Notes: a model not told the origin generated them from the letters alone. A stretch of DNA of 30,893 nt from Planctomycetota bacterium (GCA_002691835.1 NZJA01000082.1:1-30893), one strand, 5' to 3'. Positions 1 through 8,250 are shown, counted from the stretch's first letter. Numbers and translations: made by a program.

Positions 1-9
1 TGAGGAGTC

Positions 10-906
10 ATGAGGTTTAGTCCTGTCACTCGAATACCGTTGACCCTGTTTACGCAGATATTGCTCCTGTGTTTGGTGGTGACGGGCAGCGTTTCCCGGG
101 CTCAGGAGCCGAGTGACACCATGTCGCCAGAGTATCTGTCTGCTGGAGTCGCGTTGGAAAAGGCTCTTCAGAAACTGCAGCCGATTTTCTTGGTTCTTGA
201 ACTGGATTCCGATGAAGGAACTCGGGCAAGATTGAAGAAAGTCCTCGACGATTCAGCGGTACAAAAATCGCTGAAAGAAGCCATCTGCCTCAAGGATTTC
301 TGGTCACGAGAGAATGGAGAATGGCGTTGGCGAGATCTTTCCGCTGACTACAACGAGAAGCAACGCAAGAGCGAGTCTTCCGCAAGGAAAGTACTAGAAA
401 AGCTGTTGCGATCATCCTCTGAGAAAAGTGTCGTAGCCATCTTCGATCCCTATCTGAATAAGGGAACATTGTTTTCAAACTCAAAATTACGCGCCTCAAA
501 TCTTCGAAAAGCAATTCGAACATCTCAAAAGGTGAGCGAGGGATACCGTCGCTCCAGATTGTTGGGCGAGAAAATTCTCGATAGGGCACAGGGATTTGTT
601 CAAGACGAACGCAATGCCGATTCTTTGCGGACGCTGGTGAAGCTGGACGAGTTGAAATTCCCTCCGACCGAGCCCTTGCTGGATCGCAGGGTCCGACTGA
701 TGGAGATTCTTGAGAAGCGTTGGAAGGAAGCTCGTGCAGAGGCAAGGGATCTGGAGCTTTCGAATAAATTGGCTGCGGCAGCCTCGAAGCTGGAAGTGAT
801 TCTCAAGGAATACCCACACCCCGAGTGGGAGAAGCAGATCCGTGATGATATCGGCCGGGTTTGGCGCAGGATCCAGGGCCCAGGGGGAGGAACTCCGAAT
901 CCATGA
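10..906 (+). CDS. Secreted protein of unknown function
   Basis: I do not recognise this 298-residue protein. Residues 1-31 look like a Sec signal peptide: a basic start, a hydrophobic run at about 11-28, and a likely cleavage after Ser-Arg-Ala (29-31). The mature part is strongly charged and predicted by eye to be mostly helical, with no Cys-rich, catalytic or membrane motif. The C-terminal part (about 225-285) alternates Ala/Leu and Lys/Glu as TPR-like or coiled-coil helices do, and the tail is Gly/Pro-rich. A GAGGAG ribosome-binding site lies directly before the ATG, and a TGA at positions 1-3 may end an upstream gene. Its stop overlaps the start of the MurQ-like gene (ATGA), so the two are probably translated together. 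An export and envelope location is inference. Confidence 0.75.
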   Translation: MRFSPVTRIPLTLFTQILLLCLVVTGSVSRAQEPSDTMSPEYLSAGVALEKALQKLQPIFLVLELDSDEGTRARLKKVLDDSAVQKSLKEAICLKDFWSRENGEWRWRDLSADYNEKQRKSESSARKVLEKLLRSSSEKSVVAIFDPYLNKGTLFSNSKLRASNLRKAIRTSQKVSEGYRRSRLLGEKILDRAQGFVQDERNADSLRTLVKLDELKFPPTEPLLDRRVRLMEILEKRWKEARAEARDLELSNKLAAAASKLEVILKEYPHPEWEKQIRDDIGRVWRRIQGPGGGTPNP

Positions 907-1853
907 GCGTGAACTCTCCGACCGAAGGACACGATCCCAGAACTGCAACGATGGTGACTGCTGAAGAGTGTTGGGATCATTTTGAAAATCAGGAAACAGG
1001 TCTCTGTGAAGTCCTGAGTCGCAGTCGTGAATCTGCACTTCAGGCTTCCCTGTGGTGGTCAGAAGTGATGCAGGGGGAAGGCCGTATCATCGGTCTGGGA
1101 GCGGGAACCAGCGGCCGTCTGATTCAGCTGGAGATGGCTGAGTGGGGCCCGACTTTTTCAGTCCCTGAAGAACGTCGTTTGGCATTGATCGCGGGCGGTG
1201 ATGAGGCGCTAAAGCGTGCGGTGGAGGGGGCCGAGGATGATGGTCCAGCGGGTCAGTTGGCGGTGCGGGAAAGTGCCGTGGGAAATGAGGATCTGGTTCT
1301 GGGGATCTCTGCTTCAGGAGCTGCGGCCTATGTTCGCGAAGGACTTTTAGAAGCTGCTCGAAGAGGCGCGCGAACACTGCTGATTACCAGCAATCCTGAA
1401 ACGGATTGGTTTGCTGAAGTTCGCAGTTTACGGCTTCTTTTGGAAACCGGATCGGAGACGGTTGCCGGGTCCACACGACTCGGTGCGGCCACAGCCACTC
1501 ATCGATTGCTCCACAGAATTTCGACGATCGGAGCTTTGAGACTCGGTTGGATTTATCGGGGTCGCATGATTCGGATGCAGATCACAAACGCCAAGCTGCG
1601 TCGACGGGCTCGAACGATGGTGTCAGAACTGACAAAGCTGTCAGAAGCGACATCTACAGAGCTTATCTCCAAGTCTGGCAATGATTTGCGACTGGCTGTT
1701 GCCATCGGTTGGCTAGGGAGCTCGACTGAAATCGCTCAAGAAGTTTTGAATGCCGCAAATGGACGTCTGAGTGCTATTGAGAGGCATCTTAAAGCGATTC
1801 AGGCGGGTGAACTCAGACCCGAAGAACTTGCGGGACTCTTGCGGAAGCCCTAA
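903..1853 (+). CDS. murQ: Divergent MurQ-like N-acetylmuramic acid 6-phosphate etherase (SIS domain)
   Basis: MurQ cleaves the lactyl ether of N-acetylmuramic acid 6-phosphate during cytoplasmic peptidoglycan recycling, giving GlcNAc-6-P and D-lactate. The 316-residue product has the family layout. The SIS phosphosugar-binding loop GAGTSGRL is at 66-73. Glu80 (in AEWGPTF) and Glu111 (in VEGAEDD) sit 31 residues apart, like catalytic Glu83 and Glu114 of E. coli MurQ. GSTR is at 189-192. The ATG at 903 was chosen because it overlaps the upstream stop, follows a GGGGGAGG site (883-890) and gives the usual family length; the frame is open further upstream. Several family signatures are altered: SGRTPYV reads SGAAAYV, and the stretch after GSTR lacks the usual Lys and Gly residues. 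The fold is secure, but the etherase activity is less so. A regulator or another sugar-phosphate isomerase/lyase is possible. Confidence 0.8.
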   Translation: MSVNSPTEGHDPRTATMVTAEECWDHFENQETGLCEVLSRSRESALQASLWWSEVMQGEGRIIGLGAGTSGRLIQLEMAEWGPTFSVPEERRLALIAGGDEALKRAVEGAEDDGPAGQLAVRESAVGNEDLVLGISASGAAAYVREGLLEAARRGARTLLITSNPETDWFAEVRSLRLLLETGSETVAGSTRLGAATATHRLLHRISTIGALRLGWIYRGRMIRMQITNAKLRRRARTMVSELTKLSEATSTELISKSGNDLRLAVAIGWLGSSTEIAQEVLNAANGRLSAIERHLKAIQAGELRPEELAGLLRKP

Positions 1854-1895
1854 ATTTTCACATCTTCGACGCTGGCCTTTGGGTTGAAGCCAAGA

Positions 1896-1930
1896 AGACT
1901 GAAGACTGAAGATTGAAGTTTGAAGACCGA
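1896..1930 (+). repeat. Degenerate 7-bp tandem repeat, five units
   Basis: Five consecutive heptamers read AGACTGA, AGACTGA, AGATTGA, AGTTTGA and AGACCGA, between the murQ-like stop and the small hypothetical ORF. The pattern drifts from unit to unit and ends in a purine-rich run. It looks like a slippage-derived microsatellite. Confidence 0.8.
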
Positions 1931-1951
1931 GAAGAAGTTGAGGTATTGAAG

Positions 1952-2164
1952 ATGAGTACGCAGATTCCCGACCGCACACCTGCGGATCCAATGGAGAAAT
2001 CTTCCAATCCTCTCCTCGAGGACGCCCGAAGACTCCAGGAGCGGGCGAGCGCAGAAATCTCTCAAGGTGCGGATTTGATCCGGGCCCGTGTCCTCAAGTC
2101 GGCTGAGGCTCTCCGCAACGCCACTTTTGCCGATCACATCTGCTCTCCCCCGGAAATGCTCTAA
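1952..2164 (+). CDS. Small hypothetical protein
   Basis: A 70-residue reading frame in the murQ direction. I do not recognise it. The ATG at 1952 has a weak GAGG site about nine bases upstream; an in-frame ATG at 1913 falls inside the tandem repeat and is less likely. The product is polar and helical, with an Arg/Glu/Ala-rich middle, no signal peptide and no membrane segment. A faint resemblance of its second half to the C-terminal helix of FlgM-type anti-sigma factors is too weak to use. Its stop codon overlaps the end of tatD on the opposite strand, so the two genes converge with no spacer. It may be a real short gene of the murQ operon or a chance frame. Confidence 0.45.
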   Translation: MSTQIPDRTPADPMEKSSNPLLEDARRLQERASAEISQGADLIRARVLKSAEALRNATFADHICSPPEML

Positions 2165-2979
2165 TTCTCTTCTGATCCGGGTTCGCCCGTTTTCAGTCTG
2201 AAGAGTCTGCGACTGTTTGCAGTCGTATTTTCCAAAAGTTCCCGAAGCCCCTGTTTCCTGACTTTCGCAAGAGTTTCAGCGGTATGCAGAGCGTAGGCGG
2301 GTTCATTCCGTTTACCTCGAACTTGCTGTGGAGCGAGAAACGGACTGTCCGTCTCAAGAAGAAGGCGGTTATCTGGAACGACGAGTGCCGCTTCACGCAA
2401 AGCTTCCGCTTTGGGATAAGTCACATTTCCAGCGAATGAGATGTACCACCCGAGATCCAGAGCTCGCTCAGCTTCTTTGGGGGTTCCACCAAAACAGTGG
2501 AAGACCCCAACGATGCCGTCCCCGGCATCGGCGATGACGTCTAAAGTGTCAGGCCAGGCATCCCGACAATGAATGACGACCGGCCGGTCGACTTTCCTTG
2601 CCAGGTCGAGTTGATCACGAAATGCCCGCTCCTGAATTTCTGGAGGGACATCTTTCCAATAGTAGTCGAGTCCGATTTCGCCGATTGCGACCACCTGTTG
2701 TGGATGATTGAGGCACAGGTTTTCGAGGTCTGAGAGAGTTTTCTGGTACTCCGGTTCGTCGAGGAGGCAGTGAGTTGGATGCAATCCTACTGCGGCATGG
2801 CAGAAATGAGGATATTCCACGGCCAGTTCAACCACTCGTTGACTGGTTTCTATATCGATTCCAATATTGATGATTCCGACGAATCCCGATTCACGGGCTC
2901 GTTGAATCACCTCTTCGCGATCTTCGTCGAAGCGGTCAAAGTACAGATGGGCATGACTGTCGATGGCGGGAATGTTCAT
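2161..2979 (-). CDS. tatD: TatD family metal-dependent DNase
   Basis: TatD/YcfH-type enzymes are cytoplasmic TIM-barrel metal-dependent nucleases acting on DNA 3' ends. The 272-residue product has normal family length and all the ligand motifs: His9 and His11 (DSHAHL), Glu101 (GEIGLDYYW), His137 (VIHCRD), His161 (FHCFGG) and Asp211 (LETDSPFLAP). The region after Asp211, with RGKRNEPAY, is the family's usual C-terminal signature. The ATG overlaps the TGA of the upstream amidohydrolase, so the two form a translationally coupled minus-strand pair. In many bacteria tatD follows metG or sits near holB; that context is absent here. No terminator is visible at its 3' end, where it runs into the convergent small ORF. 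Confidence 0.93.
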   Translation of the reverse strand: MNIPAIDSHAHLYFDRFDEDREEVIQRARESGFVGIINIGIDIETSQRVVELAVEYPHFCHAAVGLHPTHCLLDEPEYQKTLSDLENLCLNHPQQVVAIGEIGLDYYWKDVPPEIQERAFRDQLDLARKVDRPVVIHCRDAWPDTLDVIADAGDGIVGVFHCFGGTPKEAERALDLGWYISFAGNVTYPKAEALREAALVVPDNRLLLETDSPFLAPQQVRGKRNEPAYALHTAETLAKVRKQGLRELLENTTANSRRLFRLKTGEPGSEEN

Positions 2980-4223
2980 GGTTGCTCCTTCTGGTTCTGC
3001 TGGTCAGCAGGCGATGTTGGAGGTGCTGTAGAGTTGACGATTCGGCCGTCAATCCAACATGCCTGGATCGATCCGTAAATGGCAGATTCCAGAACTGATG
3101 CATGGGAGTTATTTACTGAGATGGCGACCAGATCTGCAGGATCTCCTGGTTGCAGGCGACCACTTCCCAGCCAATCAGAGCGACGGTTACGAGCGAGCCA
3201 TGTTCGAGGACGAACCGTGATCATCGACCACAGATCTGCAGCTGAAATCTCAGGAGCCGCTTGTCTCGCACTTTGAAGTTCATTGAGCATCGAGAGGTGC
3301 CCCGCAGAAATTTTTCCATCGGTTCCCAGGAGGACATCTACACCCCGTTTAAGGGCATCGGGAGCTGGATGCGGAGGGTGCCCGAAGTAAGCATGGGAAG
3401 ATGGGCACCAGACGAGCGCTGTCCCGGCAGTGGCCATGCTGTCAAATTCATCGGGAGTGCAGTGGTTTCCGTGAATGACGAGTCCCGAGGCTGAGAGCTG
3501 CTCTTTTTGAGAGAGGGATTCGATAAATCTGCTCCCGAGCTTCCAATCATGGGGTGCTGCTGAAAAACGCTTCAAGAAATCTGCTCCGGGCCCGGTTGCC
3601 GAGGTGAGAAGCTGTGCTTCCCATTCGGGTTCGGCAACGTGGATCGCCCACGGAATCTGATGAGCGTGTGACTGCTCCAAGAGAGTGGTCATCGCCTCGG
3701 GGTGAACCGTATAGGGAGAGTGGGGTGAGATGGCCCTGAGTTCTCGCTGTTCATCCTGAGTGCCAACCAAGAACTTCTGCAGCTGAGCAAGGTCTTGAAT
3801 TTTTCCGTCGAGAGAGATCACTTCACGGAACAATATTCGTTTTAGATCTGAATATTCAAGAGCCTGGAGAGAGTGGCCCTCGGGATCGATGTCGAAGACC
3901 GTAGTGGTTCCTTCACGGAGTGATTCCTCAATCCCTCTGACTGCGACTTCTGTTAATCCAGTCGGCCCTAACTGTCGGCGGGTGTCGACAACACCCTTGA
4001 GCCACTCAGTGAACTCGCCGGGAACGTGATCGGAATCTCTCGGCAGGCTCAAGTCGAGATGGACATGAGAGTTGACCAGGCCACTGCATATCATGGCTGG
4101 GCCGAGATCGAGATCACTTTCTCCGGGGGGGAGGGTTTCGACGATGCGACCATTTTCGATGACGATTCTGCCTGCAGCAGTTTCCTCAGCTCCCGTAAAC
4201 AGGTGATCTGCAGCGATCCGCAT
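2976..4223 (-). CDS. Amidohydrolase of the cytosine/MTA/SAH deaminase-like group
   Basis: A 415-residue metal-dependent hydrolase of the amidohydrolase superfamily, probably a cytoplasmic deaminase of a purine-like or related substrate. The metal and catalytic residues are visible: His53-x-His55 (NSHVHLDLS), His195 with Glu198 (HVAEPE), His251 or His254 (IHGNH) and Asp302 (LLGTDG). The N-terminal 50 residues form the small beta-sandwich that closes again at the C-terminus (GDPADLVAI). The motif after the Asp reads GTDGKISAGHLSMLNEL, where MTA/SAH deaminases and chlorohydrolases usually have GTDS and an Asn/Asp pattern. An aminodeoxyfutalosine deaminase-like role in menaquinone synthesis is one option, but no other mqn gene is here. 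The ATG at 4223 has an AAGGAG site six bases upstream; the frame is open further upstream, but that part is not protein-like. Coupled to tatD. Confidence 0.85.
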   Translation of the reverse strand: MRIAADHLFTGAEETAAGRIVIENGRIVETLPPGESDLDLGPAMICSGLVNSHVHLDLSLPRDSDHVPGEFTEWLKGVVDTRRQLGPTGLTEVAVRGIEESLREGTTTVFDIDPEGHSLQALEYSDLKRILFREVISLDGKIQDLAQLQKFLVGTQDEQRELRAISPHSPYTVHPEAMTTLLEQSHAHQIPWAIHVAEPEWEAQLLTSATGPGADFLKRFSAAPHDWKLGSRFIESLSQKEQLSASGLVIHGNHCTPDEFDSMATAGTALVWCPSSHAYFGHPPHPAPDALKRGVDVLLGTDGKISAGHLSMLNELQSARQAAPEISAADLWSMITVRPRTWLARNRRSDWLGSGRLQPGDPADLVAISVNNSHASVLESAIYGSIQACWIDGRIVNSTAPPTSPADQQNQKEQP

Positions 4224-4283
4224 CGGTCTCCTTTTGGCTGATCTGTCCGGTTGTTCCCGATTCATGAATCCTGCGGGGGAGTC

Positions 4284-4292
4284 TGTTACAAT
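4284..4292 (+). promoter_or_regulatory. Extended -10 promoter candidate for the LysM-dgt-ispD operon
   Basis: TGTTACAAT matches an extended -10 element (TG, one base, then TACAAT, five of six consensus bases) in the 150-nt divergent gap between the amidohydrolase and the LysM lipoprotein. No good -35 lies 16-18 bases upstream, as is common for extended -10 promoters. A short hairpin (TCCAGA at 4320-4325 with TCTGGA at 4332-4337) would lie in the resulting 5' UTR. Inferred from sequence only. Confidence 0.4.
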
Positions 4293-4373
4293 CCCAGAAG
4301 AATCATGGTTTCTTTCGCTTCCAGAGTTCAGTCTGGAGGATTGAGGCCACCACGAACAGTCTTCAGGAGATGA

Positions 4374-4748
4374 ATGTTGTTGGAGATCGACAGGTATCAC
4401 CCACGAAATCCGAGAGAGAGGGCGATTCCGGCTCGGGCCTTTTCGGCTCGGGTCATTCTGGCCCTTGTATTGATATGGGTTTCCGGAGGGTGCGGGAATT
4501 CTGCCCAGCCCCGGAATCGTGAAGATCTCAAGACCTTTCACCCACGGACGACGGTGGTGATCACTCTGCCGGGTGAAACTTTGGCGGATGTTTCCCACCG
4601 AACCGGTTTCGCTCTTGCGATCCTTGAGGGCCTTAATCCAAAGGTGGGAGCTGGGAAAATGCCTGCGGGATTGCGATTGAGATGTCCCGTAGGGCAACCG
4701 GATATTCGCCGGGTTGAGAAGAATCCATTGAAAGAGACGTTCCAATGA
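4374..4748 (+). CDS. LysM-domain lipoprotein
   Basis: A 124-residue predicted lipoprotein. Residues 1-24 are basic, 25-37 are hydrophobic, and VSGGC (36-40) is a lipobox placing the lipidated Cys at 40. After a short linker, residues about 60-105 match a single LysM fold: a beta strand (TVVITLPGETLADVSHRTG), a helix, then ILEGLNP and a closing strand ending RLRCP. LysM modules bind peptidoglycan GlcNAc, so a membrane-anchored wall-binding or adaptor role is likely. There is no catalytic domain. The ATG at 4374 follows a CAGGAG site. Its stop overlaps the dgt start, making it the first gene of a coupled LysM-dgt-ispD operon. No functional reason for that pairing is obvious from the sequence. 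Confidence 0.8.
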   Translation: MLLEIDRYHPRNPRERAIPARAFSARVILALVLIWVSGGCGNSAQPRNREDLKTFHPRTTVVITLPGETLADVSHRTGFALAILEGLNPKVGAGKMPAGLRLRCPVGQPDIRRVEKNPLKETFQ

Positions 4749-5938
4749 ATGAAGAGAATCTTCCAAAATCCTCAGGTCGAATCAGATCGGAAGAAATCGA
4801 GAACCAGATGTTGGCACCCTTCGCCATGCGAAGTTGCAACAGCATGGGGCGTCAGCATCCAGAAGGGGCCGACGAATTCCGAACGATCTATCAGCACGAT
4901 CGGGATCGGGTGGTTCATTGCACGGCTTTTCGAAGGTTGGAATACAAGACTCAAGTCTTTGCGAATCATCAGGGCGATCATTATCGAACACGCCTGACAC
5001 ATACGCTGGAAGTGGCTCAGGTCTCAAGGGCCGTAGCCCGTCGCCTTGGACTGAATGAGGATCTCGTCGAAACGATTGCGCTCGTCCATGATGTTGGCCA
5101 CCCACCCTTTGGACATGCAGGGGAGAGGGAGTTGGCTCAGCTGATGTCTGCACATGGCGGATTTAATCACAACCGTCATGCCTTGCGAGTCGTTGATCTG
5201 CTGGAATCACGTTATCCAGAGTTTCCCGGCCTCAATCTCTCATGGGAAGTTCGTGAATCGATCGTCAAGCATTACGGCCGTTTCGATGAGCCTGAATTGG
5301 AAAAGTTCCTTCCAGGAAAGCCGCCGACACTGGAAGCCCAGCTTGCAGATATTGGCGACTCCCTCGCCTACGACAGTCATGATCTTGACGATGGATTGCG
5401 TTCAGGTGTGCTCCAGTTACAGGAATTGGCTGAGATTGACCTTTTTCGTAAATCGATGGAGCGGGTGAAAGATCGATATGGGGCTGGAATATCGAGTCGA
5501 GCTCTCGTTGCTCGCTGCGTTTCAGGAGTGATTTCTGAACAGGTCAATGATTTGGTTCAGACCAGCAGGGAGCAGTTAAAAAAACAGGGGATTAACGATG
5601 AAGCTTCGGTCCGTGATTATGACGGAAATCTGATCGGCTTCTCAACAGCGATGGCCGCTGACAAGGCTCAGCTGCAGGGTTTCCTGCAGGAGAAACTCTA
5701 TCGGGATCCCTTCTGTGTCAGAGTTTCCCAGAAAGGGCGGCGTATGGTTGCAGCCCTCTTTGATGAGTTTGTCCGTGAGCCAGCTCAACTTCCTGCTGAG
5801 CATTTGGCACGTTGCGGAGAAATCGGACGTGAGCGTGCCGTTTGCGATTACATCGCTGGCATGACCGACCGTTATTGTGCCCGTGAGTATGAACGCCTCT
5901 TTATTCCGGACAGCAGTGATCCCGGAAGGATGTCCTGA
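4745..5938 (+). CDS. dgt: Deoxyguanosinetriphosphate triphosphohydrolase-like HD protein (dNTPase)
   Basis: HD-superfamily dNTPases hydrolyse dNTPs to deoxynucleosides and triphosphate, and so trim the nucleotide pool. The 397-residue product has the Dgt pattern: an N-terminal RRLEYKTQVF element, then HxxRTRLTHTLEVAQ with metal ligand His86, the HD pair His115-Asp116 (LVHDVGHPPFGHAGE), GGFNHN, and a distal Asp in the ADIGDSLAYDSHDLDDG helix. This matches the shorter Dgt-like subgroup found in most bacteria, not the roughly 500-residue E. coli enzyme. The start at 4745 overlaps the LysM stop; an ATG at 4749 lies in another frame. Its TGA shares its last base with the ispD ATG, so translation is coupled in both directions. 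Substrate preference and allosteric dNTP activation cannot be read from sequence. Confidence 0.92.
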   Translation: MNEENLPKSSGRIRSEEIENQMLAPFAMRSCNSMGRQHPEGADEFRTIYQHDRDRVVHCTAFRRLEYKTQVFANHQGDHYRTRLTHTLEVAQVSRAVARRLGLNEDLVETIALVHDVGHPPFGHAGERELAQLMSAHGGFNHNRHALRVVDLLESRYPEFPGLNLSWEVRESIVKHYGRFDEPELEKFLPGKPPTLEAQLADIGDSLAYDSHDLDDGLRSGVLQLQELAEIDLFRKSMERVKDRYGAGISSRALVARCVSGVISEQVNDLVQTSREQLKKQGINDEASVRDYDGNLIGFSTAMAADKAQLQGFLQEKLYRDPFCVRVSQKGRRMVAALFDEFVREPAQLPAEHLARCGEIGRERAVCDYIAGMTDRYCAREYERLFIPDSSDPGRMS

Positions 5939-6630
5939 TGCGATACTGGGCAGTGATCGTTGCAGCAGGCGATGGAACACGTCTGGGGCAGAAGATGCGC
6001 AAAGCTGCGGTTGAACTGGCGGGCAAGCCCCTGGCTGCGAGGTCTGCAGAGGTGGTGACCAGCCACCCTGACTGCATCGGAGGAGTTCTGGTGGTCCATT
6101 CCGATGATGTCGAAGTGGCACAGCAATGGTTGGACTCGATCGCTGAACGGGATTTTGATTTTGAAATCGTTACTGGGGGAGCGAGTCGCAGAGAGAGCGT
6201 CCGGCGGGGAGTCGACGTTTTAGGCAGCAGGGCTGAGCCGGGGGATCTGGTGGCGATTCACGACGGAGCCCGCCCGCTGTTAAACCGGAAAGATCTGGAC
6301 AGAGTTCTGGAAGTCGCCTCGGAAAGTGGCGCAGCGCTATTGGCAGAGGCTGTGACGGATACCCTTCATCGAGGAAATGACAACGCCTCATGGGATGGCT
6401 TTGTCGATCGTGACCACTTGTGGAAAGCCCAGACGCCACAGATTTTTGGTTATTCTCAGCTGATCGATGCGCTGAAAAGCGAGGCGGGGGGAAGAACGGA
6501 TGAAGTCGAAGGTATGGTGGCGACCGGTCAGCCGGTTCAATTTGTTCAGGCAAAATATCCCAATCTGAAAATTACCACCCCAGCAGACCTGCAATTGGCA
6601 GAGCTTCTGTATGAATCCCGCCAAGCCTGA
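5938..6630 (+). CDS. ispD: 2-C-methyl-D-erythritol 4-phosphate cytidylyltransferase
   Basis: IspD transfers CMP from CTP to MEP, the third step of the non-mevalonate isoprenoid pathway. The 230-residue protein is of normal length. It starts with the nucleotide-binding loop VAAGDGTRLG (8-17) followed by conserved Lys22. It also has GGASRRESVRRG, the acidic metal-binding motif HDGARPLL, the LWKAQTPQIF signature, and the C-terminal NLKITTPADL that precedes the dimer arm. TDEVEGMVATGQPVQFV covers the usual TDD-x-x-VE-x-x-G region, with Glu-Val in place of the more common Asp-Ala. It is the last gene of the LysM-dgt-ispD operon. Its usual partner ispF lies about 1.9 kb downstream behind a porin gene and a terminator, so the two are separately transcribed. 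Confidence 0.95.
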   Translation: MRYWAVIVAAGDGTRLGQKMRKAAVELAGKPLAARSAEVVTSHPDCIGGVLVVHSDDVEVAQQWLDSIAERDFDFEIVTGGASRRESVRRGVDVLGSRAEPGDLVAIHDGARPLLNRKDLDRVLEVASESGAALLAEAVTDTLHRGNDNASWDGFVDRDHLWKAQTPQIFGYSQLIDALKSEAGGRTDEVEGMVATGQPVQFVQAKYPNLKITTPADLQLAELLYESRQA

Positions 6631-6771
6631 GGAGCTCTGATTTCAGTTCCTTTGGGGCTTTTTATGCAATTTGGACCTCAGTCGGCCCCCTCTTCTCCTT
6701 GACCTTCGAGCTCTGATTGATCAGACTCCTCATTGGTTGCCGTGAGGCAGCTTGAGTTCGTCCAATCAAAT

Positions 6772-6795
6772 GGAGAGTTGTCTGATTAACTCTCC
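6772..6795 (+). promoter_or_regulatory. 5' UTR hairpin before the porin gene
   Basis: GGAGAGTT (6772-6779) pairs perfectly with AACTCTCC (6788-6795) around an 8-nt loop, ending nine bases before the purine-rich ribosome-binding site of the porin. Leader hairpins of this kind often stabilise highly expressed porin mRNAs. The rest of the 193-nt gap after ispD has a weak ATTGG/CCAAT pairing and no convincing -35/-10 pair. Confidence 0.5.
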
Positions 6796-6823
6796 TCAAA
6801 AAGCGGGGAAGGGGAATGACCCC

Positions 6824-8227
6824 ATGTTGAATCATCTGAAACGGTCTCTCGGGATCTTCTTGGCAGTTGCCACCGGAGTTTTGCTGTTCGCAGCTTCGGT
6901 CGAAGCACAGACCACGTTGGGTGGAGATGTAAAGCCGAAGAGAGCTCTCCGACTGACAATCAGCGGTGATCTCTCGTTGACCTTTGTCGACCGCAGTGCC
7001 AGTTTCGCCAGAGCTGCTTTGGGAGATGGCGCTGGTGGTGAAGCGAGTCCTCTGGCAGGGGCCTGGGACCCTGCAGTTCGCGATGGCTTTTTCATCGATC
7101 CGATCTTCCACCTCGATCTGGAGGCCGAAGTTTCTGAAGGAGTCGAGGCCAGCATTCGCATTGGAACTCCGTTTGATGCCCAAGAGAATCTCAGAAACGG
7201 GCGACCACCTCTGGGAATTCAGGAAGCAAAGATCACTTGGGAAGGGGCAATGAACCCGGACCTCGATCTGGAGTTGGGAGTGGTTCGTTACACCCTCGAC
7301 ATCGCCGGTAATGGGAATCCGATGTTCCTGAGTCTCGGAAATTCTGAGAGTGCCTTCGATAATCCTGGAGCAGGAGTTCTTGATTCAGGAATGCCTCAGT
7401 CCAGTTCAGCCGGGCGTGTCGATTCCTTAAACCCTGCTGGAGCAGTCGGTAATCTCGACTTGGGTGAGAATTCTCTCGATGTTCTCATGTTCGACTTGTC
7501 TTCCCTCAATGACGAATCCCTGTTTGGATTCGTTTACAGTCTTCCGCTCGATACCGGGGACTACCAAGGCGACATGTCGATCACCTGGATCAATGCCAAG
7601 AATGATGGCGGATCTGATCTGTTCACCTTGGGTGGCGGAGCGAGTGTCACCGGTGCTGATGGCCTTAAGATCTATGGTGAGGTCTACATTCAGAATGGTG
7701 ACTACGGATCTGGAACCGGATCTGGAACCATCGATCAGGATGCCCATGCATTTCTTGCCGGAGTTCGTTACGACCTTCCGGACGTGGAAGACGATTCCGC
7801 TCCATGGGTCGACGTCTCTTTCTGGGATTACTCGGGAGACAGTGACTCCACAGACAACTCCAACGGGAACTTTGTTTCCTACGAGTTCAACAACGACACC
7901 ATCGTTCTTGAGGACTCCTACTACGGTCTCGACTTGGATACCAATTACAGAGCCTTCAAGGTCAAGGGTGGGATGAATCTCTCTCCGGAGTGGTCCATTC
8001 AAGGAACCTTCGCTTACTTCACCCTGAATTCAAACGCCGGCGGGTTCGCCTCCAATCCTTCCAATAACAGCAAGAAGTTGGGGGATGAGTTCGACGTGCG
8101 TGCCACTTACAGGGCAACAGATTTCCTGACCTTCCATCTCAATGCGGGTACTTTGCAGAATGCCAAGGCTCTCGGTGTGGGTTCTGGAATGGAAGTCGTT
8201 ACACTGACCTCTGAAGTTCGTTTCTAG
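6824..8227 (+). CDS. Outer-membrane beta-barrel porin-like protein
   Basis: A 467-residue predicted outer-membrane barrel. Residues 1-29 are a classical signal peptide: MLNHLKRS, a hydrophobic core, and cleavage after Val-Glu-Ala. The mature chain is rich in alternating aromatic and polar residues with Asp/Gly/Ser/Asn-rich loops, such as the stretches around residues 300-375. It ends Ser-Glu-Val-Arg-Phe; a C-terminal Phe strand is the BAM-recognition signature of barrel proteins. No specific substrate motif is visible, so general porin or channel is as far as I can go. The ATG at 6824 follows a GGGGAAGGGG site at 6805-6814; an in-frame ATG at 6752 would put 24 non-signal residues in front. 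The gene is monocistronic, with a 5' UTR hairpin and a perfect terminator. Strong expression is plausible. Confidence 0.85.
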   Translation: MLNHLKRSLGIFLAVATGVLLFAASVEAQTTLGGDVKPKRALRLTISGDLSLTFVDRSASFARAALGDGAGGEASPLAGAWDPAVRDGFFIDPIFHLDLEAEVSEGVEASIRIGTPFDAQENLRNGRPPLGIQEAKITWEGAMNPDLDLELGVVRYTLDIAGNGNPMFLSLGNSESAFDNPGAGVLDSGMPQSSSAGRVDSLNPAGAVGNLDLGENSLDVLMFDLSSLNDESLFGFVYSLPLDTGDYQGDMSITWINAKNDGGSDLFTLGGGASVTGADGLKIYGEVYIQNGDYGSGTGSGTIDQDAHAFLAGVRYDLPDVEDDSAPWVDVSFWDYSGDSDSTDNSNGNFVSYEFNNDTIVLEDSYYGLDLDTNYRAFKVKGGMNLSPEWSIQGTFAYFTLNSNAGGFASNPSNNSKKLGDEFDVRATYRATDFLTFHLNAGTLQNAKALGVGSGMEVVTLTSEVRF

Positions 8228-8250
8228 TTCGACCTTCAGGATTCATGTCG

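Noticed and set aside
4224..4766. 181-codon upstream extension of the amidohydrolase
   Set aside because: It covers the divergent promoter region and the LysM gene; the family N-terminus starts at 4223 with a good ribosome-binding site.
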